A stretch of 64,000 bases of DNA, from NCBI RefSeq assembly GCF_001953985.1, contig NZ_MBEI01000083.1:1-64000 (forward strand), in the 5' to 3' direction. Under the pieces are notes generated by a model that was given only the letters and a program-made list of their open reading frames with translations, made no database searches and was not told where the DNA came from. Below, one piece after another: positions 44,610 to 53,261 of the stretch. This DNA comes from Mycobacterium colombiense (GTDB taxonomy: Bacteria > Actinomycetota > Actinomycetes > Mycobacteriales > Mycobacteriaceae). A program made the translations under genes and the position numbers. Each line of letters begins with the position of its first letter. The first letter of the stretch is position 1.

Positions 44610-46247
44610 ATGCGTCGGATGCGGAGACCGTTGGCCTTGCTGGCCCCGGTCGCCGCCGCGGTGCTGACGGTCGCCTCGCTGGCCGGTTGCGGCGGCGGCG
44701 CGCTGAGCCCGGATCTGGTGGTGGTCAACGGCGGGGAACCGCCGAACCCCCTGATTCCCACCGGCACCAACGACAGCCAGGGCGGCCGGATCCTCGATCG
44801 GCTCTTCGCCGGGCTGATGTCCTACGACGCCGCCGGCAATCCGTCGCCGGAGGTCGCCCAGTCGGTCGACACCACAGACAACGTCAACTACCGGATCGTC
44901 CTCAAACCCGGCTGGACGTTCACCGACGGCTCGCCGGTGACGGCCCATTCCTTCGTCGACGCATGGAACTACGGAGCGCTGAGCACCAATGCCCAACTGC
45001 AGCAGGACTTTTTCAGCCCCATCGACGGGTACGACGCGGTCGCCGGGCTGACCGGCGACGGCAAGCCGACGGCCACCACCATGTCCGGCCTGCGGGTGAT
45101 CAACGACCGGGAGTTCACCGTCCGGCTGAAGGCACCCACCATCGACTTCAAACTGCGGCTGGGGCACAGCGCGTTCTATCCGTTGCCGCAGGCCGCCTTT
45201 CGGGACATGAGCGCTTTCGGGCAGCACCCGATCGGCGACGGCCCGTACCAACTCGCCGACGGTCCCGACGGGCCCGCGTGGGAGCACAACGTCCGAATCG
45301 ACCTGCGCCCAAACCCCGGTTATCGCGGCAACCGCAAGCCGCACAACAAGGGGCTGCGGTTCGAGTTCTACTCCAACCTGGACACCGCCTACGCCGACCT
45401 GCTGTCCGGCAATCTCGATGTGCTGGACACGATTCCGTCCAGCGCGTTGACGATCTACCAGCGCGACCTGGGTGACAACGCCGCCCGCGGGCCCGTCGCG
45501 GTCAGCCAATCCGTCGACACGCCGCTGCGGCTGCCGCATTTCGGGGGCGAGGAGGGCCGGCTGCGCCGGCTGGCGCTGTCGGCGGCCATCAACCGTCCGC
45601 AGATCTGCCGGCAGATCTTCAACAGCACCCGCAGCCCGGCCCGCGACTTCACCGCCAGTTCGTTGCCGGGATTCGATCCGAACATCCCGGGCAGCGACGC
45701 GCTGGACTTCAACCCCGGACGGGCACAACAACTCTGGGCCCAGGCCAACGCGATCTCGCCGTGGAGCGGGCGGTACGCCATCGCCTACAACGCCGACAGC
45801 GGCCATCAGGAGTGGGTGGACGCGGTGGCCAACAGCATCAAGAACGTACTGGGCATCGATGCCGTCGGTGCGCCGCAGCCCACCTTCGCCGGTTTTCGCA
45901 CCCAGATCACCAACCGCACCATCGACACCGCGTTCCGGGCCGGCTGGATCGGCGACTACCCGTCGATGATCGAATTCCTCGCCCCGCTGTACGCCACAGG
46001 TGCGGGATCCAACGACGTCGGGTACTCCAGCCGCGAATTCGACGCCGGTCTGGCCGCGGCCGAGGCGGCTCCCGACCTACGGCAGGCCGATGCGCTGGTC
46101 AACGTCGCGCAGCGAACCCTGTTGCACGACATGCCCGCCGTGCCGCTGTGGTACTACATCGCCGTGGTCGGATGGTCGCCGGAGGTCAGCGCCGTCAAGG
46201 TCGCCTGGAACGGCCTGCCCGATTACGAGAACGTCGTCAAGGCGTGA
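44610..46247 (+). CDS. dppA: Peptide ABC transporter substrate-binding lipoprotein DppA
   Basis: 545 residues. Lipobox VASLAGC with Cys near residue 30, then an SBP-family-5 domain: GRILDRLFAGLMSYD, VNYRIVLKPGWTFTDGSPVTA and a late AGWIGDYPSMIEFL. It captures dipeptides (and haem in M. tuberculosis) for import by DppBCD. ATG 44610 starts a clean signal sequence. First gene of the operon; the stop overlaps a GTG of dppB. Confidence 0.94.
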   Translation: MRRMRRPLALLAPVAAAVLTVASLAGCGGGALSPDLVVVNGGEPPNPLIPTGTNDSQGGRILDRLFAGLMSYDAAGNPSPEVAQSVDTTDNVNYRIVLKPGWTFTDGSPVTAHSFVDAWNYGALSTNAQLQQDFFSPIDGYDAVAGLTGDGKPTATTMSGLRVINDREFTVRLKAPTIDFKLRLGHSAFYPLPQAAFRDMSAFGQHPIGDGPYQLADGPDGPAWEHNVRIDLRPNPGYRGNRKPHNKGLRFEFYSNLDTAYADLLSGNLDVLDTIPSSALTIYQRDLGDNAARGPVAVSQSVDTPLRLPHFGGEEGRLRRLALSAAINRPQICRQIFNSTRSPARDFTASSLPGFDPNIPGSDALDFNPGRAQQLWAQANAISPWSGRYAIAYNADSGHQEWVDAVANSIKNVLGIDAVGAPQPTFAGFRTQITNRTIDTAFRAGWIGDYPSMIEFLAPLYATGAGSNDVGYSSREFDAGLAAAEAAPDLRQADALVNVAQRTLLHDMPAVPLWYYIAVVGWSPEVSAVKVAWNGLPDYENVVKA

Positions 46248-46249
46248 AC

Positions 46250-47176
46250 ATGGGTTGGTACATCGCACGCAGGATCGCCGTCATGGTGCCCGTCTTCCTG
46301 GGCGCCACCCTGCTGATCTACGGCATGGTCTTCCTGCTGCCCGGCGACCCGCTGGCCGCGATCGCCGGCGATCGCCCGCTGACGCCGGCCGTGGCCACCG
46401 CGCTGCGCGCTCGCTATCACCTCGACGATCCGTTCATCGTGCAGTACCTGCGCTACCTGGGCGGCGTTGTGCACGGCGACCTGGGCCGCGCCTATTCCGG
46501 ATTGCCGGTCAGTGCCGTTCTCGCACATGCGTTTCCGGTCACGCTCCGGCTCGCCTTGATCGCCTTGGTCGTCGAGGCGGTGTTGGGCGTCGGGTTCGGC
46601 GTGATCTCCGGGCTGCGCCAGGGGGGACTCTTCGATGCCACGGTGCTGATCGCCGGACTGATCATCATCGCAATCCCGATCTTCGTGCTGGGCTTCCTGG
46701 CCCAATTCCTGTTCGGGGTCAAGCTGGGCATTGCGCCGGTCACCGTCGGCGAACGGGCGAGCTTCGCGCGCCTGCTGCTCCCCGGAATCGTCTTGGGCTC
46801 AGTCTCATTCGCATACATCGTCCGGTTGACCCGATCGGCGGTGGCCGCCAATGCGCACGCCGACTATGTCCGCACCGCCACCGCCAAGGGCCTGTCGCGG
46901 CCCCGGGTGGTGACCGTGCACATCCTGCGCAACTCGCTGATCCCGGTCGTGACGTTCCTGGGCGCCGACCTGGGGGCGCTGATGGGCGGGGCCATCGTGA
47001 CCGAAGGCATTTTCAACATCCACGGCGTGGGCGGCGTGCTCTATCAGGCCGTCACCCGGCAAGAGGCGCCCACGGTGGTCTCCATCGTGACGGTGCTGGT
47101 GCTGATCTACCTGATCACCAACCTGATGGTGGACCTGCTCTACGCCGCGCTGGACCCGAGGATCCGCTATGGCTGA
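46250..47176 (+). CDS. dppB: Peptide ABC transporter permease DppB
   Basis: 308 residues, as in M. tuberculosis. Six membrane helices and the EAA-type cytoplasmic loop ADYVRTATAKGLSRPRVV. MGWYIARRIAVMVPVFLGAT is the typical DppB N-terminus, which favours ATG 46250 over the GTG 46244 that overlaps the dppA stop. Overlaps dppC by 8 bases. Confidence 0.95.
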   Translation: MGWYIARRIAVMVPVFLGATLLIYGMVFLLPGDPLAAIAGDRPLTPAVATALRARYHLDDPFIVQYLRYLGGVVHGDLGRAYSGLPVSAVLAHAFPVTLRLALIALVVEAVLGVGFGVISGLRQGGLFDATVLIAGLIIIAIPIFVLGFLAQFLFGVKLGIAPVTVGERASFARLLLPGIVLGSVSFAYIVRLTRSAVAANAHADYVRTATAKGLSRPRVVTVHILRNSLIPVVTFLGADLGALMGGAIVTEGIFNIHGVGGVLYQAVTRQEAPTVVSIVTVLVLIYLITNLMVDLLYAALDPRIRYG

Positions 47177-48032
47177 GCACTCCGGCTTCTGGGGTGAAAC
47201 CTGGCGAAAGCTGCACCGCCGCCCGAAGTTCGTCATCGCCGCCACGCTGATCCTCCTCATTCTTCTCGTCGCACTGTTTCCCGCGTGGTTCACCAACGCC
47301 GACCCGGGCTATGCCGATCCGGCCCAAAGCCTGCGCAGCCCGTCGGCGGCGCACTGGTTCGGCACGGATCTACAGGGGCACGACATCTACGCGCGCACCA
47401 TCTACGGGGCCCGGGCGTCGGTGACGGTCGGGTTGGGCGCCACGCTGCTGGTGTTCGTCGTCGGCGGGGTGTTGGGCGCATTCGCCGGCTTCTACGGGGG
47501 ATGGCTCGACGCCGTCATCTCCCGCGTCACCGACATCTTCTTCGGGCTGCCGCTTCTGCTGGCCGCGATCGTGCTCATGCAGGTTCTGCACCATCGCACG
47601 GTGTGGACGGTGATCGCCATCCTCGCCCTGTTCGGCTGGCCGCAGATAGCCAGGATCGCTCGCGGCGCGGTGCTGGAGGTGCGCGGCAGCGACTATGTGC
47701 TCGCTGCTAAAGCGCTGGGGATGAGCAGGTTTCAAACGCTGCTCCGGCACGCCCTACCCAACGCGGTGGGGCCGGTGATCGCGATGTCCACGATCGCACT
47801 CGGTGCGTTCATCGTCACCGAGGCCACGCTGTCCTACCTCGGCGTCGGCCTGCCGAGTTCGGTGGTGTCCTGGGGCGGCGACATCAACCTCGCCCAGACG
47901 CGGCTGCGGGCCGGATCGCCGATCCTGTTCTATCCCGCCGGCGCGCTGGCGATGACGGTGCTCGCGTTCATGATGATGGGCGACGCGCTGCGCGACGCCC
48001 TGGATCCGGCCTCGCGGGTCAGGCGCGCATGA
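47169..48032 (+). CDS. dppC: Peptide ABC transporter permease DppC
   Basis: 287 residues. OppC-type permease: HWFGTDLQGHDIYARTIYG, about six membrane helices and the EAA loop SDYVLAAKALGMSRFQTLLR. Forms the inner-membrane channel with DppB. Overlaps dppB and dppD by a few bases on either side. Confidence 0.95.
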   Translation: MAEHSGFWGETWRKLHRRPKFVIAATLILLILLVALFPAWFTNADPGYADPAQSLRSPSAAHWFGTDLQGHDIYARTIYGARASVTVGLGATLLVFVVGGVLGAFAGFYGGWLDAVISRVTDIFFGLPLLLAAIVLMQVLHHRTVWTVIAILALFGWPQIARIARGAVLEVRGSDYVLAAKALGMSRFQTLLRHALPNAVGPVIAMSTIALGAFIVTEATLSYLGVGLPSSVVSWGGDINLAQTRLRAGSPILFYPAGALAMTVLAFMMMGDALRDALDPASRVRRA

Positions 48033-49648
48033 ATACCGGGGCAGCGCCGCTGTTGGCGGTCGAGGGCCTGGAAGTCCGGTTCGGCGACCACGCCACCGCG
48101 GTGGCCGGAGTGGATCTGCGCGTTGAACGCGGCCAGACCGTCGCCGTGGTCGGCGAGTCGGGATCCGGGAAGTCCACCACGGCCGCAGCGATCCTCGGGC
48201 TGCTGCCCCCGGGAGGGCGAATCACGGCTGGCCGCATTATGTTTGACGGGATCGACATCACGTCGGCGGATCGTCGGCTGCTGCGCTCGATCAGGGGGCG
48301 TCGCATCGGGTACGTGCCTCAAGACCCGATGGCCAACCTCAACCCCGTGTGGAAGGTCGGCTTTCAGATACGAGAAGCGTTGCGGGCGAACACCGATGGC
48401 CGTCAGGCGCGGCGGCGGGCGGTGGAACTGCTCGCCCAGGCCGGCATGCCGGATCCGGCGAAGCAGGCGGGCAAGTACCCGCACCAATTATCGGGCGGCA
48501 TGTGCCAGCGCGCGCTGATCGCGATCGGGTTGGCGGGGCGTCCACAGCTGCTGATCGCCGACGAGCCGACGTCCGCGCTCGACGTTACGGTGCAGCGGCA
48601 GGTCCTCGACCATCTGCAGCGACTCACCGACGAGCTGGACACCGCGCTGCTGCTGATCACGCATGATCTGGCGCTGGCCGCCGAACGGGCGGAACGCGTC
48701 GTCGTCGTCCACCGCGGCGTCGTCGTGGAAACCGGTGCCGCACAGGCCATTCTGCGGGAACCCCAACACGAGTACACCCAGCGGTTGGTGGCCGCGGCTC
48801 CGTCGCTGACGCGCGCGAGCCGGCCGACGCCCACCCCAACCGACGACATCCTCGTCGCCTGCGAGCTCACCAAGGTCTACCGGGACTCACACGGTGCACC
48901 GTGGCGGCGCGGCGAGTTTCGCGCGGTCGACGCGGTGTCGTTCCGGCTGCAGCGGGCGCGCACCCTGGCCATCGTCGGGGAATCCGGCTCGGGAAAGTCG
49001 ACGGTGGCCCGCATGGCGCTCGGCCTGCTCCAACCCACGTCCGGCACAGTCGTTTTCGACGGCACGCGGATCTCCGACGCGGCGGACCGGAACACGATGA
49101 TGGCCTTTCGACGGCGCGTGCAACCGGTCTTCCAGAACCCGTACAGCAGCCTGGACCCCATGTACTCGGTGTTTCGCGCCATCGAGGAACCGCTGCGCAT
49201 CCACCGCGTGGGCGACCGCAGGCACCGCGAGAAAACGGTGCGCGAGCTCGTCGACCAGGTGGCGCTGCCGTCGTCGGTGCTGAGCAGGTTGCCGCGCGAG
49301 CTCTCGGGCGGCCAACGTCAGCGGGTCGCGATCGCGCGGGCCTTGGCGCTGCGGCCCGAGGTGCTGGTCTGCGACGAGGCGGTGTCGGCGCTCGACGTGC
49401 TGGTGCAGGCGCAGATCCTCGATTTGCTGGCTGAGCTGCAGGCCGAACTGGGCCTGGCCTACCTGTTCATCAGCCACGACCTGGCGGTGATCCGGCAGAT
49501 CGCCGACGACGTCCTGGTGATGCGGGCGGGCCGCGTCGTGGAGCACGCGCGCACCGACGAGCTGTTCACCGACCCCAAGCACGACTACACCCGGCAGTTG
49601 CTGGACGCCATCCCGCATGCGCCGAAATCCGACGGGGATAGGTTGTGA
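48029..49648 (+). CDS. dppD: Peptide ABC transporter ATPase DppD (two fused nucleotide-binding domains)
   Basis: 539 residues, equivalent to DppD plus DppF. Each half has Walker A GESGSGKST, a signature (LSGGMCQRALIAIGLA; LSGGQRQRVAIARALA) and a Walker B (LLIADEPTSALD; LVCDEAVSALD). In the first half the signature reads SGGMCQR rather than SGGQ/MxQR. The second half's Walker B has DEAVSALD. It powers dipeptide import. Confidence 0.95.
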   Translation: MNTGAAPLLAVEGLEVRFGDHATAVAGVDLRVERGQTVAVVGESGSGKSTTAAAILGLLPPGGRITAGRIMFDGIDITSADRRLLRSIRGRRIGYVPQDPMANLNPVWKVGFQIREALRANTDGRQARRRAVELLAQAGMPDPAKQAGKYPHQLSGGMCQRALIAIGLAGRPQLLIADEPTSALDVTVQRQVLDHLQRLTDELDTALLLITHDLALAAERAERVVVVHRGVVVETGAAQAILREPQHEYTQRLVAAAPSLTRASRPTPTPTDDILVACELTKVYRDSHGAPWRRGEFRAVDAVSFRLQRARTLAIVGESGSGKSTVARMALGLLQPTSGTVVFDGTRISDAADRNTMMAFRRRVQPVFQNPYSSLDPMYSVFRAIEEPLRIHRVGDRRHREKTVRELVDQVALPSSVLSRLPRELSGGQRQRVAIARALALRPEVLVCDEAVSALDVLVQAQILDLLAELQAELGLAYLFISHDLAVIRQIADDVLVMRAGRVVEHARTDELFTDPKHDYTRQLLDAIPHAPKSDGDRL

Positions 49649-49652
49649 GGTT

Positions 49653-50411
49653 GTGACAGCTGATCCGCTGGCCCCCCTGATGGAGCTGCCCGGCGTCGCC
49701 GAGGCCAGTGACCGCGCCCGCGAGGCGCTGGGTCGTGCCCACCGCCACCGCGCCAACCTGCGGGGCTGGCCCGTGACCGCCGCCGAGGCGGGGCTGCGGG
49801 CGGCGCGCGCGTCGTCGGTGCTGGACGGTGGCCCCGTCCGGCTGGAGGATCTGGCCGACGCCGGGCAGATCAGCGACCCGGTGTTCGCCGGGGCGCTCAG
49901 GGTGGCCCAGGCGCTGGAGGGCGGCGAAGGCCCCGTCGTGGCCATCTGGCGACGGGCGCCGCTGCAGGCACTCGCCCGCCTGCACGTGCTGGCCGCGGCG
50001 GAGCAGGTCGACGACGAGCGGTTGGGCCGCCCGCGTGCCGATGCCGGCGTCGGCCCGCGACTGGAGTTGTTGGCGGACTTGGTGAACGGACGCACCCGGG
50101 TGCCGGCGCCGGTGCTCGCCGCCGTCGCCCACGGCGAACTGCTGACGCTGAAACCGTTCGGCAGCTCCGACGGTGTGGTGGCTCGCGCGGTGTCCAGATT
50201 GGTGACCATCGCCAGCGGGCTGGACCCGCACGGCTTGGGTGTGCCCGAGGTCAGCTGGATGCGCCAGCCCGCCGCGTATCGCGATGCCGCGCAGGGATTC
50301 GCCGACGGCACACCGCAGGGCGTGGGGGCCTGGCTGGTGCTGTGTTGCCGGGCGATGAAAGCCGGTGCGCAAGAGGCCGTGTCGATTGCCGACTCGATGT
50401 CGAACCGATAG
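49653..50411 (+). CDS. Rv3662c-type protein with a degenerate Fic-like core
   Basis: 252 residues from GTG 49653. The C-terminal half contains HGELLTLKPFGSSDGVVARAV, aligned by eye with the Fic motif HPFxxGNGR: the catalytic His is replaced by Lys and the phosphate-binding NGR by DGV. The helical layout (an N-terminal helical region, then this motif, then REHI-like helices) fits a Fic fold. If so, it is probably inactive as an AMP-transferase, or works differently. Five bases after dppD. Confidence 0.78.
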   Translation: MTADPLAPLMELPGVAEASDRAREALGRAHRHRANLRGWPVTAAEAGLRAARASSVLDGGPVRLEDLADAGQISDPVFAGALRVAQALEGGEGPVVAIWRRAPLQALARLHVLAAAEQVDDERLGRPRADAGVGPRLELLADLVNGRTRVPAPVLAAVAHGELLTLKPFGSSDGVVARAVSRLVTIASGLDPHGLGVPEVSWMRQPAAYRDAAQGFADGTPQGVGAWLVLCCRAMKAGAQEAVSIADSMSNR

Positions 50412-50447
50412 CTGAAGCGGTCATCGAAGGCGGGGAAACTTCACCGC

Positions 50448-50495
50448 AAAAAGGTAGAGCGGGCGACGTTCCGAATATTCGGTCCGCCGCCCGCT
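50448..50495 (-). terminator. Intrinsic terminator of the Ms1-like RNA
   Basis: On the minus strand AGCGGGCG (50495-50488) pairs with CGCCCGCT (50465-50458), enclosing a second palindrome CCGAATATTCGG (50482-50471), and is followed by CTACCTTTTT. Confidence 0.8.
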
Positions 50496-50766
50496 AGCAC
50501 GGGGCTCGGTTACCAAGCGTGCATCTCGGGGCTGCGTGGGTTGGCCTCGGCGATCTCACGACGCTTACGGTTGCAACCCCACCCAAAGGGTCGTCGATAC
50601 CTTCGGCATTTTCGCAATTTCGCAGGCCCGCAACACTTCTGCCATCTTCGCGGCTATGACTCCGCGTGGGTGCCGAGCACCGTGCTGGGCGCCCGGGTCG
50701 GGAGACCGAACCTTCTCTTCCGGATCGACCTAGGCCTCACCGGGCTTCCGTGGTTTCCTTTGTACT
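50448..50766 (-). ncRNA. Ms1/MTS2823-like RNA
   Basis: In M. tuberculosis the abundant RNA MTS2823 (Ms1 in M. smegmatis, which binds RNA polymerase core) lies between Rv3661 and Rv3662c on the strand of Rv3661. The same interval and strand here hold no gene but have TTCGCA (50801-50796), 17 bases, TAGGGG (50778-50773) as a promoter, and a terminator at 50495-50448. Predicted length about 320 nt, close to the known 300 nt. The RNA identity is by position and signals, not by alignment. Confidence 0.75.
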
Positions 50767-50861
50767 ACTAGACCCCTAGCTCAGCAAGGCCCAATTGCGA
50801 ATAGCAACGAATCCGTTTTGGATTGCGCGTTTAACGGGTTTGCTGTCGCGCGCCGCCGGGC

Positions 50862-51719
50862 TCAGAACGCGTAGCGGCGCAACAACGAATAGGTGACCGC
50901 GCCGGCGGCCAGGGCGCTGATGCCCACCGCGGCCGTCGTGGCGATCGCGGCGCCGGAGGGCGCCGGGATGCGGTCACGCAGAGACACCGGACGGGAGAAC
51001 GACATCACGGGCCAACCGCGTTCGACGGCCTCCCTGCGCAATCCGCGGTCGGGATTGACCACGCTGGGGTGGCCGACCGACTCGAGCATCGGCAGATCGG
51101 TGATCGAGTCGGAGTAGGCGTAGCAGTGTTCCAGCGGGTAGCCCTCGCGCGCGGCCAGCTCGCGGATCGCCTGCACCTTGCCCTCGCCATAGCAATAGAA
51201 CGCGATCTCGCCGGTGTACCGACCGCCGTCGACGACCATCCGGGTCGCCATCGCGTGGGTGGCGCCGAGGGCCCGGGCGATGGGGGCGACGATCTCCTCG
51301 CCGGAGGCCGACACCACTACGACGTCACGCCCGCACAGCTTGTGTGCCGCGATCAGGTCGGCGGCTTCGGCGAACACCAGCGGAGTGACGATGTCGTGCA
51401 GCGTCTCGTTGACGATCGACTTGACCTGTTCGACGTCCCAGCCGGTGCACATATTGGTCATGTGGGCGCGCATCCGATCCATCTGGTCATGATCAGCACC
51501 GGACAGCAGATAGATGAACTGCGCGTAGCTCGACTTGAGCACGGCGCGGCGGTTGAGCAGGCCCTGGTTGAAAAACGGTTTGCTGAACGCCAGGGTGCTG
51601 GACTTGGCGATGATCGTCTTGTCCAGGTCGAAGAAGGCTGCCGTTCGGGCGTGGGGAGCGGTGCTCGCCGCTGATTGCTCCGGGGCTGACTGCTCCGCGG
51701 TCGGGTCGAAGACGGTCAC
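50862..51719 (-). CDS. HAD-IB family hydrolase with C-terminal membrane anchor (Rv3661 type)
   Basis: 285 residues from GTG 51719. AAFFDLDKTIIAKSS (motif I), VVVSASGEE (motif II) and YAYSDSITDLPML (motif IV) form a SerB/CicA-type HAD-IB phosphatase; the C-terminus ends in a hydrophobic helix (TAAVGISALAAGAVTYSLL). It lies between two structured RNAs. In M. tuberculosis the gene occupies the same place. Substrate unknown. Confidence 0.87.
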   Translation of the reverse strand: MTVFDPTAEQSAPEQSAASTAPHARTAAFFDLDKTIIAKSSTLAFSKPFFNQGLLNRRAVLKSSYAQFIYLLSGADHDQMDRMRAHMTNMCTGWDVEQVKSIVNETLHDIVTPLVFAEAADLIAAHKLCGRDVVVVSASGEEIVAPIARALGATHAMATRMVVDGGRYTGEIAFYCYGEGKVQAIRELAAREGYPLEHCYAYSDSITDLPMLESVGHPSVVNPDRGLRREAVERGWPVMSFSRPVSLRDRIPAPSGAAIATTAAVGISALAAGAVTYSLLRRYAF

Positions 51720-51871
51720 CGACCCAGCATAGGTCGAGGGTCCCGCGACGCCGCGATCCCGCACCGGAAATGGCCGCTCAGGGGGTTCGGGTGGCGGACG
51801 GAGCAGTGTTTACGCGGCTCAAGCTGTTTTTTCAGAAAATGATCTCTTGCGTTACTCCGGCTTGTCATGTG

Positions 51872-51981
51872 TATAGTAAGCATTACTCGGCCTGAGCCGA
51901 GGGTGCATCAGCCCGACCCCCCGGGGCTGATGCACGACGACCCTCGCCTCCTCCCCCCCTGGCGGGGGTCGTCCCTTTTCT
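51872..51981 (+). ncRNA. 6C RNA
   Basis: A -10 TATAGT (51872-51877) predicts a start near 51884; an upstream TTGCGT is 19 bases away. The transcript holds CTCGGC-CTGA-GCCGAG, then GTGCATCAGCCC with GGGCTGATGCAC around a CCCCCC loop (51904-51935), then GACGACCC with GGGTCGTC around a loop containing CCCCCCC (51936-51973), ending in CCCTTTT. Two hairpins with six or more C in the loop define the actinobacterial 6C RNA; M. tuberculosis carries it (B11) between Rv3660c and Rv3661, with the same orientation. Length about 98 nt. Confidence 0.9.
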
Positions 51982-52157
51982 ACGGTCAGTTTTTCTCGCT
52001 GCACGGCGCCGGGCTCCGCTCTGGGTGCGTTGCGGGAAAGTGTGTCCGTCGTCGCTGGCGGCGTGCCCCGCGACGCGTTTGTGCACACTCGCGTCTCTAT
52101 CCACAAATCCGCGTTTGGGACTGTCGTGCCAAGGCCGCGGCCGCGCACAGTGGTCGG

Positions 52158-53261
52158 GTGGCTAGCAGCTCCGGAGTTGACGCGACGGGTTCCGCGGGTG
52201 TGTTGGCGATGCTGGCGGAGCCCGACATGCGCGCCGAGTTGGACCGGGTGGCGGCCGCCGCCGGTGTCCGAGTGGTGCATGCCGGTGGCGGTTCTCCGGT
52301 CAGCCGCAAGAGTTGGGCGGCGGCCGCGGCCGTCGTGCTGGACGCGCGGGCGGCGGCGCGCTGCGGGCGATCGGCGCTGCCGCGACGCGATCACGTGACC
52401 GTCCTGACGGTCGCCGAACCGGAGGCGACGACGTGGGCGGCCGCCGTCGGGGTCGGCGCCGCGCATGTGTTGCGGCTGCCGGCGCAGGAAGCGGATTTGG
52501 TCCGCGCACTCGCCGAGGCCGCCGAATCGTCGCGCGACGACGGGGCGCGCGGCCACGCGGTCGCCGTCATCGGGGGCTGCGGCGGGGCGGGTGCGTCCCT
52601 GCTCGCGGTCGCCCTGGCCCAGGCCGCCACGGATGCGTTGTTGGTGGACCTCGACCCCTGGGGTGGCGGCCTCGACTTGTTGCTGGGCGGTGAAAGCGCG
52701 CCGGGGCTGCGCTGGCCGGATCTGGCGTTGCAGGGCGGACGGCTGAATTGGTCGGCCGTCCGCGACGCCCTGCCACGACACCGCGGAATCAGCGTGCTGT
52801 CCGGCACCCGGCGCGGTTACGAGCTGGACGCCGGGCCGGTGCACGCCGTCATCGACGCCGGCCGGCGCGGCGCGGTCAGCGTCATCTGCGACCTTCCCCG
52901 TCGTCTCACCGACGCGGCGCAGGCCGCGCTGAGCGCGGCCGATCTGGTCGTCGTCGTCAGCCGCTGTGACGTGCGGGCCTGCGCGGCGACCGGGGCACTG
53001 GCGCCGGTCCTGGCGTCCATCAATCCCAACGTCGGCCTGGTGGTGCGCGGGCCGTCGCCCGCTGGACTGCGGCCGGCCGAGATCGCCGAGATCGCCGGCC
53101 TGCCGCCGCTGGCCTCGATCAAAGCACAGCCGCAGCTCGCCGAGCAGATCGACCGCGGCGGCCTGCGGATAAGCGGGCGCTCGGCGCTCGCGGTGGCGGC
53201 CCGACAAGTGCTCGGCGTGCTCGCGCCCGCCGGGTCGCGGCGGAACGGCAACGCGGCGTGA
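52158..53261 (+). CDS. ssd: Septum site determining protein Ssd (Rv3660c type)
   Basis: 367 residues from GTG 52158. N-terminal receiver-like region, then a MinD/ParA-like ATPase domain: AVAVIGGCGGAGASLLAVALAQ (a variant P-loop without the deviant Lys-Gly-Gly-x-Gly-Lys), DLDPWGGGLD and VICDLPRRLTDAAQAALS. M. tuberculosis Ssd inhibits septation. The same frame is open upstream to 51867, but that would run through the 6C RNA, so GTG 52158 is preferred. Overlaps tadA by 4 bases. Confidence 0.88.
   Translation: MASSSGVDATGSAGVLAMLAEPDMRAELDRVAAAAGVRVVHAGGGSPVSRKSWAAAAAVVLDARAAARCGRSALPRRDHVTVLTVAEPEATTWAAAVGVGAAHVLRLPAQEADLVRALAEAAESSRDDGARGHAVAVIGGCGGAGASLLAVALAQAATDALLVDLDPWGGGLDLLLGGESAPGLRWPDLALQGGRLNWSAVRDALPRHRGISVLSGTRRGYELDAGPVHAVIDAGRRGAVSVICDLPRRLTDAAQAALSAADLVVVVSRCDVRACAATGALAPVLASINPNVGLVVRGPSPAGLRPAEIAEIAGLPPLASIKAQPQLAEQIDRGGLRISGRSALAVAARQVLGVLAPAGSRRNGNAA

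Noticed and set aside
50536..50771. Short open frames (65-76 residues) in the interval 50536-50771.
   Set aside because: They lie within the Ms1-like RNA and show no protein-like features.
51867..52157. An N-terminal extension of Ssd upstream of 52158.
   Set aside because: It would translate through the promoter and hairpins of the 6C RNA; the conserved protein begins near 52158.
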